Under the pieces are notes generated by a model. The model was not told the DNA's origin. It did not search any database and was given only the letters and a program-made list of their open reading frames with translations. From JALQUL01 sp040382935 (GTDB lineage: Bacteria > Pseudomonadota > Gammaproteobacteria > Burkholderiales > Burkholderiaceae_C), in NCBI GenBank assembly GCA_040382935.1, contig JBEIEP010000001.1, forward strand, positions 122,702-186,701: a stretch of 64,000 nt of DNA, written 5' to 3'. Below are positions 59,262 through 64,000 of the stretch, piece by piece; within the stretch, counting starts at the first letter, position 1, and each line of letters opens with the position of its first letter. The position numbers and the translations under genes were made by a program.

Positions 59262-60665
59262 ATGGCTCAAGCCCAAGGAAAAATTGTTCAATGTATCGGT
59301 GCTGTAGTTGACGTGGAGTTCCCACGCGACCAGATGCCCAAAGTGTATGACGCCCTCAAAATGGATGGCTCTGCATTAACCCTAGAGGTGCAACAGCAGC
59401 TTGGCGACGGCGTGGTGCGTACCATTGCGCTGGGTTCGTCAGACGGTTTGCGTCGCGGACTGATCGTGAGCAACACGGGCAAGGCGATCACCGTGCCCGT
59501 GGGCAAAGCCACCTTGGGCCGCATTATGGACGTGCTGGGCACGCCCATTGACGAGCGTGGCCCCGTGAGCCAAGAGCACACGGCCTCTATCCATCGCAAA
59601 GCCCCTGCTTATGATGAACTCAGCCCTTCGCAAGAACTGCTAGAAACCGGCATTAAAGTGATTGACTTGATTTGCCCGTTTGCCAAAGGCGGTAAAGTGG
59701 GTCTGTTCGGTGGTGCCGGTGTGGGCAAAACCGTGAACATGATGGAATTGATCAACAACATTGCCAAGGCGCACAGCGGTTTGTCCGTGTTTGCCGGCGT
59801 GGGCGAGCGTACCCGTGAAGGTAACGACTTCTACCACGAGATGGCCGATTCGGGCGTGGTGAACCTAGAAAACCTGCCAGAGTCCAAAGTGGCGATGGTG
59901 TATGGTCAGATGAACGAGCCTCCTGGCAACCGCTTGCGCGTGGCCTTAACAGGTTTGACCATTGCTGAGTCTTTCCGTGACGAAGGCCGTGATGTGTTGT
60001 TCTTTGTGGACAACATCTACCGTTACACCTTGGCCGGTACCGAAGTGTCTGCCTTGCTGGGTCGTATGCCTTCTGCCGTGGGTTACCAACCCACATTGGC
60101 CGAAGAAATGGGCCGCCTGCAAGAGCGCATTACCTCTACCAAAGTGGGTTCGATTACCTCCATTCAGGCCGTTTACGTGCCTGCGGATGACTTGACCGAC
60201 CCCTCCCCTGCTACCACCTTTGCTCACTTGGATTCCACTGTGGTGTTGTCTCGTGACATCGCCTCGCTGGGTATCTACCCTGCGGTGGACCCATTGGACT
60301 CCACCAGCCGCCAGTTGGACCCGCTGGTGGTGGGTGCCGATCACTACGAAACGGCCCGCGCTGTGCAAGGTACTTTGCAACGCTATCGCGAACTGCGCGA
60401 CATCATTGCGATTATGGGTATGGACGACTTGGCCCCTGAGGACAAGCTGGCCGTGGCCCGCGCTCGTAAGATTCAGCGTTTCTTGAGCCAGCCTTTCCAC
60501 GTCGCTGAAGTGTTTACCGGCAGCCCTGGCAAGTACGTGCCTCTGGCCGAAACCATTCGCGGCTTCAAGATGATCGTATCGGGCGAGTGTGACCACCTGC
60601 CTGAGCAGTCCTTCTACATGGTTGGCACCATCGACGAAGCGTTTGAAAAAGCCAAAAAAGTCTAA
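59262..60665 (+). CDS. atpD: ATP synthase F1 subunit beta
   Basis: The 467-residue catalytic subunit that makes ATP from ADP and phosphate. The P-loop is GGAGVGKT (150-157), the catalytic glutamate lies in GVGERTREGND, and the Walker B aspartate is in DVLFFVDNIYRYT. The DPSPATTFAHLD segment and C-terminal DELTA-like helical tip are present. The third base of Walker B region is a tyrosine variant (IYRYT) where many species have FRFT. Full length; GGGAG precedes the ATG. Confidence 0.97.
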   Translation: MAQAQGKIVQCIGAVVDVEFPRDQMPKVYDALKMDGSALTLEVQQQLGDGVVRTIALGSSDGLRRGLIVSNTGKAITVPVGKATLGRIMDVLGTPIDERGPVSQEHTASIHRKAPAYDELSPSQELLETGIKVIDLICPFAKGGKVGLFGGAGVGKTVNMMELINNIAKAHSGLSVFAGVGERTREGNDFYHEMADSGVVNLENLPESKVAMVYGQMNEPPGNRLRVALTGLTIAESFRDEGRDVLFFVDNIYRYTLAGTEVSALLGRMPSAVGYQPTLAEEMGRLQERITSTKVGSITSIQAVYVPADDLTDPSPATTFAHLDSTVVLSRDIASLGIYPAVDPLDSTSRQLDPLVVGADHYETARAVQGTLQRYRELRDIIAIMGMDDLAPEDKLAVARARKIQRFLSQPFHVAEVFTGSPGKYVPLAETIRGFKMIVSGECDHLPEQSFYMVGTIDEAFEKAKKV

Positions 60666-60686
60666 TCGTTTGAGAAGGCAACCATC

Positions 60687-61109
60687 ATGACCAGCAGCAC
60701 TATGCAAGTCGATGTGGTTTGTGCCGAGTCGTCCATTTACTCCGGTCAGGCCCAATTTGTGGCCCTGCCGGGTGAAGCGGGCGAATTGGGCATTTACCCA
60801 CGCCACACCCCTTTGATTTCAAAAATCAAGGCAGGGTCGGTGCGCATCAAGAAAGTGGACGGTACCGAGGAATTCGTGTTTGTGGCCGGTGGCATCCTTG
60901 AAGTGCAACCCAACCACGTGACCGTTTTGTCCGATACCGCCATTCGCGGCAAAGACCTGGACGAAGAAAAAGCCAATGCCGCCCGTGCGCAAGCCGAGGA
61001 AGCACTCAAAAACGCCAAAGGCGAACTGGATTTGGCAAAGGCCCAAACGGAACTGTATGCCGTGGCGGCGCAAATTGCGGCACTGCGCAAGTTCCGTCAA
61101 AAGCGTTAA
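60687..61109 (+). CDS. atpC: ATP synthase F1 subunit epsilon
   Basis: The 140-residue central-stalk subunit that couples gamma to the c-ring and inhibits ATP hydrolysis. The N-terminal beta-sandwich has SIYSGQAQFVALPGEAGELGIYPRHTPL. The C-terminal helical hairpin starts near DEEKANAARAQAEEALK and is alanine-rich. GAGAAGG is 9 bases before the chosen ATG; an internal ATG at codon 6 is an alternative. It is the last atp gene and is followed by a strong terminator. Confidence 0.96.
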   Translation: MTSSTMQVDVVCAESSIYSGQAQFVALPGEAGELGIYPRHTPLISKIKAGSVRIKKVDGTEEFVFVAGGILEVQPNHVTVLSDTAIRGKDLDEEKANAARAQAEEALKNAKGELDLAKAQTELYAVAAQIAALRKFRQKR

Positions 61110-61134
61110 ACCAGCGTTTCACAGCCCCAATAAG

Positions 61135-61160
61135 GCCTCTGCTTGCAGAGGCTTTTTTTT
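61135..61160 (+). terminator. Intrinsic terminator of the ATP synthase operon
   Basis: GCCTCTGC-TT-GCAGAGGC makes a perfect eight-pair stem with a two-base nominal loop, followed by eight Ts (61153-61160). It begins 25 bases after the atpC stop. This is the clearest rho-independent terminator in the window. Confidence 0.93.
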
Positions 61161-61177
61161 GCTTCACAATCGAGGTT

Positions 61178-61630
61178 ATGCCTGCTTTCAACCCGAACAC
61201 CCCCCTCTTTGCCGGAAGCGCTGAAGAAGTGGAAGCCCAGTTTTACGAGGCACTTCAAAAAGCCGACCTGGACCAGCTGATGCAGTGCTGGGCAGAGGAC
61301 GAAGATGTGGTGTGCGTGCACCCCGGTGGCAAACGTTTGGTGGGGTTTGAGGATGTGCGTAAGGTGTTTGAATCGGTCTTTGCCAATGGTGCTCTGCTGA
61401 TCACCACCGAACGCTTGCACAGCATTCACTCATTGACCGGTGCAGTGCACAGTGTTCTGGAGCGCATCCATGTGACGGGCGAGAACGGGCAAATTCATGA
61501 AATATTGGTAATTGCCACCAACATCTACATGCAAACCCCTCAGGGTTGGCGCATGGTCACCCACCATGCCAGCGCCGCCGACCCAGAAGAAGATCAACTG
61601 AGTCCACCCGCGTCGGTGACGTTGCACTAG
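61178..61630 (+). CDS. NTF2-like/SnoaL-fold protein
   Basis: A 150-residue protein with the cone-shaped NTF2-like fold (SnoaL_3 type). The helix SAEEVEAQFYEALQKADLDQLMQCWAEDEDVVCVHPGG and the closing GWRMVTHHAS are characteristic. Such proteins include small enzymes and binding proteins, so no reaction can be assigned. His in HPGG and HHAS could line the pocket. It begins 18 bases after the atp terminator and ends 3 bases before the YheT-like gene, so these two are probably co-transcribed. Confidence 0.78.
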   Translation: MPAFNPNTPLFAGSAEEVEAQFYEALQKADLDQLMQCWAEDEDVVCVHPGGKRLVGFEDVRKVFESVFANGALLITTERLHSIHSLTGAVHSVLERIHVTGENGQIHEILVIATNIYMQTPQGWRMVTHHASAADPEEDQLSPPASVTLH

Positions 61631-61633
61631 GGC

Positions 61634-62671
61634 ATGGCAGTGGTGGCTTATACAGCACCTGCACTGGGGGATGCAACGGCACCCTGGTGGTTACCCGGTG
61701 GCAACCTGCAAACCCTGTGGCCTGCCATCATGGGGCGACACTGGGAGGCCACCGTGCACTACCAGCGCGAGCGCTGGGACACGCCAGATGGTGATTTTGT
61801 GGATGTGGACTGGTTGCTGGATGCGCCGTCTACGCCGGCCTCTGGTGCCCCGCCACAACGCCCACTGCTGGTTCTTTTTCATGGACTAGAGGGGTCGGCC
61901 CAAAGCCATTACGCCAAGGCCTTTGCCCGGGTGGCAGCAGCACGCCAATGGGACTTTGCGGTGCCGCACTTTAGGGGCTGTAGTGGCCCGCTCAACCGGG
62001 CACCCAGGGCTTACCACAGTGGCGACTACCAAGAGGTGGGGTGGATGCTGGAGCGGTTTCAATCAAAGCGAATGCACGGCACAAAAGGTACACCCGCACC
62101 AATGCTGGCAGTGGGTGTGTCCTTGGGGGGTAATGCACTGCTGCGCTGGGCGCAAGAGGCAGGCCAGAGCGCAGAACAAACGGTCAAGGCCCTAGTGGCT
62201 ATAAGTGCTCCGCTAGATTTGCATGCCAGTGCAACTGCCATCGATGTGGGCCTGAACAAGCAAATCTACACCCGCATGTTTCTGAGCACCATGAAACCCC
62301 GCGCACTTGCCAGGCACCAAAATTTCCCTAAGCTGTTCGATCTGGATGCCGTGATGCGGGCCACCACCCTACGTGAATTTGACGACGCCTTTACCGCACC
62401 TGTCCATGGATTTAAAAACGCTGTGGACTACTGGCAGCGCTGCTCCAGTAAACCGCACCTGCATAAGATAAAGGTACCCAGCCTTGTTATCAATGCCCAG
62501 AACGATCCCTTTGTACCGGCAGCGTCCTTGCCCAGTCTGCATCAACATCACCAACACCTGCGTTTGTGGCAACCCAGTCGCGGCGGGCACGTGGGGTTTC
62601 CGGCCCCCGGCACGGGGCGGTTCTCCGCCTTGCCGCAGCAGGTTTGCGACTGGCTGGTCACCCCTCTTTAA
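61634..62671 (+). CDS. YheT-family alpha/beta hydrolase
   Basis: A 345-residue hydrolase of the UPF0017/YheT group, related to mammalian ABHD proteins. The N-terminal WWLPGGNLQTLWPAI is the family hallmark. The oxyanion region is LFHGLEGSAQSHYAKA, the nucleophile is Ser163 in AVGVSLGGNALL, and the catalytic His is in GGHVGFP near the end. Esterase or lipase activity is likely, but the substrate is unknown. The ATG follows the previous stop by 3 bases. Confidence 0.87.
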   Translation: MAVVAYTAPALGDATAPWWLPGGNLQTLWPAIMGRHWEATVHYQRERWDTPDGDFVDVDWLLDAPSTPASGAPPQRPLLVLFHGLEGSAQSHYAKAFARVAAARQWDFAVPHFRGCSGPLNRAPRAYHSGDYQEVGWMLERFQSKRMHGTKGTPAPMLAVGVSLGGNALLRWAQEAGQSAEQTVKALVAISAPLDLHASATAIDVGLNKQIYTRMFLSTMKPRALARHQNFPKLFDLDAVMRATTLREFDDAFTAPVHGFKNAVDYWQRCSSKPHLHKIKVPSLVINAQNDPFVPAASLPSLHQHHQHLRLWQPSRGGHVGFPAPGTGRFSALPQQVCDWLVTPL

Positions 62672-62695
62672 TCACTTTTACCAACGGCATTCCCA

Positions 62696-63265
62696 ATGGA
62701 TGACATCGTCAAACAAGCGCTGGCCAAGTGGCCCAACGTGCCCAATTGCTATGGTTGGTTGGCCTTGGACAACCGGGGCGACTGGTACATGCGCGATGAC
62801 CGTATACAAGCCCAAGGCCTGTTCCCCCACCCCAAAGGCTCACGCCTGACGCACGAAAAATTAATCGCGTTTATAGCGCGCAATTACGAGGCCGACGAAT
62901 CCGGGCAATGGTATTTTCAGAATGGGCCACAGCGGGTGTACGTAGAGCTGGAAACCAGCCCCTGGGTTTGGCGGATTGAATCGCTATCGGACCATCAATC
63001 CGGCACCGTGCGGGTGGTTTCCCACACAGGTGTGCCGGCCCAGTTCAAGGCGGCCTACCAAGACGAGCAAGGCCATTTGCTACTGCATACCGATCTGGGG
63101 CTGGGCTTGGTACACACCCAAGATGTTTTGTTGGCATCGCACATGGTTGAGTTGGGCCAATGGCAACCCCAGGCCATTGCAAGCACGGCACTAGAGGCCC
63201 AATTTGCCTTCGTGAAAAGCCCGCAGCACCAAAGGGTGCAGGCCACAACATCACCTACAATCTAA
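62696..63265 (+). CDS. Conserved hypothetical protein, DUF-type, 189 residues
   Basis: A soluble protein without signal peptide or membrane helix. It starts MDDIVKQALAKWPNVPNCYGWLAL and has NRGDWYMRDD, EKLIAFIARNY, WYFQNGPQRVYVELETSPWVWRI. The sequence has the look of a family conserved among Burkholderiales, but I cannot name its DUF with confidence. Many aromatic and acidic residues suggest a compact beta-rich fold. It lies 24 bases after the YheT-like gene on the same strand and may be co-transcribed. Function unknown. Confidence 0.75.
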   Translation: MDDIVKQALAKWPNVPNCYGWLALDNRGDWYMRDDRIQAQGLFPHPKGSRLTHEKLIAFIARNYEADESGQWYFQNGPQRVYVELETSPWVWRIESLSDHQSGTVRVVSHTGVPAQFKAAYQDEQGHLLLHTDLGLGLVHTQDVLLASHMVELGQWQPQAIASTALEAQFAFVKSPQHQRVQATTSPTI

Positions 63266-63280
63266 AGCCCAACACAGCAC

Positions 63281-63356
63281 GCGGCTGTAGCTCAGTGGAT
63301 AGAGTATTGGCCTCCGAAGCCAAGGGTCGTGGGTTCGATCCCCGCCAGCCGCACCA
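63281..63356 (+). tRNA. tRNA-Arg (anticodon CCG)
   Basis: A 76-base tRNA with encoded CCA. The acceptor GCGGCTG pairs with CAGCCGC, followed by A-CCA. The anticodon stem TTGGC-CTCCGAA-GCCAA gives anticodon CCG, which reads the codon CGG. The T-arm is GTGGG-TTCGATC-CCCGC-like, with standard form. A truncated integrase gene lies 92 bases downstream, so the 3' end is a plausible attachment site for integrating elements. Confidence 0.95.
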
Positions 63357-63448
63357 CTTTTTGAAACCCAAGCCCCATGCGGCTTCCCAGCCGGTCTGGG
63401 GTTGGCTATCATCCACTTCACTCATCCAGTTCCATTTAGGAACTGCCC

Positions 63449-63757
63449 ATGAGCATCAAAACCCCTCGGCTCACACGCGACCGCTGCGGCGTCTACTACA
63501 TCCGACTGGTCATTCCCAAAGCACTGCGCGCAGATATAGGAAAATCCGAACTCAGGCGCAGCCTGCGTACCAAAGACTGCACAATCGCGAAGCAGCGCGC
63601 ACTGTCGCTGAACCTGGCTTTGGAGGCTGCATTGACCAACCCGAAAATCTCGGACTTTGAGCACCTGTTCAACTCGCCCGAAGTCACTACCCGCAAGGCG
63701 ATGACCATCGACTTTGAACGCGGGTTCATCCATGCGGACACCCCAGAAGAAGGCTAG
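63449..63757 (+). pseudogene. Truncated tyrosine-recombinase integrase, N-terminal part only
   Basis: The 102-residue product resembles the N-terminal DNA-binding part of phage-type integrases (DUF6538-like). The stretch RDRCGVYYIRLVIPKALRADIG and ELRRSLRTKD is typical, as is DFERGFIHADTPEE. The catalytic domain with Arg, His and Tyr is missing; such integrases usually have 350-500 residues. The stop comes where the family normally continues, and IS-like sequence follows at once. Its place next to tRNA-Arg fits a decayed genomic island. It is likely inactive. Confidence 0.72.
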
Positions 63758-63761
63758 GCAC

Positions 63762-63929
63762 TCCAAATGACCCTACACCAAAATTCTGGACAGTACAGAA
63801 GTAGAAAAATCCGGCATGATTTTCACCCAAGGGGAAAGGAAGCATGTCATGAAGAAAAGCTGGACTTACCCCGTTTCCACGGACACATTTAGGTTCTTGG
63901 AATTAGAGTCTGATCAGATCGGACTCTAG
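63762..63929 (+). mobile_element. Probable insertion-sequence remnant with 26-codon orfA stub
   Basis: After the integrase stub, the sequence resembles the leader of IS3-type elements: a GGACAG-containing end, then AAGGGGAAAGGAAG and ATGAAGAAAAGC (codons MKKS) at 63849. The open frame ends after 26 codons at 63929. TTACCCCGTTTCCACGGACA (63866-63885) looks like an IS end in reverse orientation. This suggests two IS ends joined or an internal deletion. No transposase core is present. Recognition is from memory of similar elements, so uncertain. Confidence 0.35.
63904..63928. repeat. Near-perfect 25-bp palindrome containing two GATC sites
   Basis: TAGAGTCTGATC-A-GATCGGACTCTA is self-complementary except for one T:G position. 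It overlaps the end of the small IS-like frame. No T-tract follows. It could bind a dimeric protein or form a hairpin. It lies about 25 bases before the DnaA-like boxes. Confidence 0.6.
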
Positions 63930-63951
63930 GTTGATTATCACCGCTGCAGGG

Positions 63952-63978
63952 TTATCCACGGGGCTTGCCTGTGGACAA
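63952..63978. promoter_or_regulatory. Two inverted DnaA-box-like 9-mers
   Basis: TTATCCACG (63952-63960) matches the DnaA box TTATCCACA at 8 of 9 bases. TGTGGACAA (63970-63978) is, on the other strand, TTGTCCACA, also 8 of 9. They are inverted, 9 bases apart. The window ends 22 bases later, so it is unclear whether more boxes or an AT-rich unwinding region follow. Confidence 0.45.
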
Positions 63979-64000
63979 GGCGACGTGCTTTTCATTGGCA

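Noticed and set aside
63160..63660. 166-codon open frame spanning the tRNA-Arg gene
   Set aside because: It reads through the tRNA and overlaps the conserved unknown and integrase frames. It is a shadow frame.

Overview
The window looks like a chromosomal core segment of a betaproteobacterium, most likely Burkholderiales and probably Comamonadaceae. The basis is protein-level resemblance (MetX/MetW pair, GTP-dependent PEP carboxykinase, malic enzyme-phosphotransacetylase fusion, tkt-gap-pgk-fba cluster, F-type ATP synthase with an aspartate c-subunit) plus the local order surA-lptD next to amgK. G+C appears moderate, below many relatives. The family assignment is an inference; no search was run. 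Almost all of the sequence is gene-dense housekeeping DNA. No CRISPR array, rRNA operon, prophage or recognisable defence cassette was seen.

Region by region. 1-1761 (minus): HAD phosphatase, Rieske protein and SppA peptidase (cut by the window edge). 1977-5265 (plus): MsbA-type ABC exporter and glutamate dehydrogenase. 5314-8455: two LpxL-type acyltransferases, a DUF1840 protein, cobA and a 56-residue basic protein. 8507-12788 (minus): a basic-amino-acid ABC importer with an embedded desuccinylase-like gene (Aot-type operon). 12988-22865 (minus): fba, pgk, gap and tkt, then a GT90 glycosyltransferase, rpe, a LysE exporter and pckG. 23132-28380 (plus): modABC and maeB. 28381-33848: a structured non-coding stretch, a barstar homologue without visible barnase, and rsmA-surA-lptD. 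33960-37008 (plus): amgK, rsmE and an MFS transporter. 36952-42490 (minus): hydrolase, M20 peptidase, DUF1439 lipoprotein, NRDE protein, metW and metX. 42921-43726 (plus): an ECF sigma factor with a zinc-finger anti-sigma. 43766-52807 (minus): initiator tRNA followed by rplQ back to rplN, i.e. the joined spc and alpha operons. 53208-61109 (plus): pdxH and the complete ATP synthase operon, closed by a strong terminator. 61178-64000 (plus): NTF2-like protein, YheT hydrolase, a conserved unknown, tRNA-Arg(CCG), a truncated integrase, an IS-like remnant, and a palindrome with two DnaA-box-like sequences at the very end.

How the genes work together. Central carbon flow dominates: tkt, rpe, gap, pgk and fba connect triose and pentose phosphates, while pckG and maeB interconvert C4 acids with PEP or pyruvate. 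Envelope biogenesis is the second theme: LpxL-type acyltransferases, SurA and LptD for LPS, AmgK for peptidoglycan sugar recycling, a GT90 enzyme, and SppA. The most unusual spots are small: the tRNA-Arg-linked integrase and IS scar with possible DnaA boxes (63281-64000), the orphan barstar with a nested hairpin upstream (28470-29190), a 22-bp inverted repeat between pckG and modA, and hairpins ahead of the sigma factor gene. I did not find a convincing undescribed multi-gene system.
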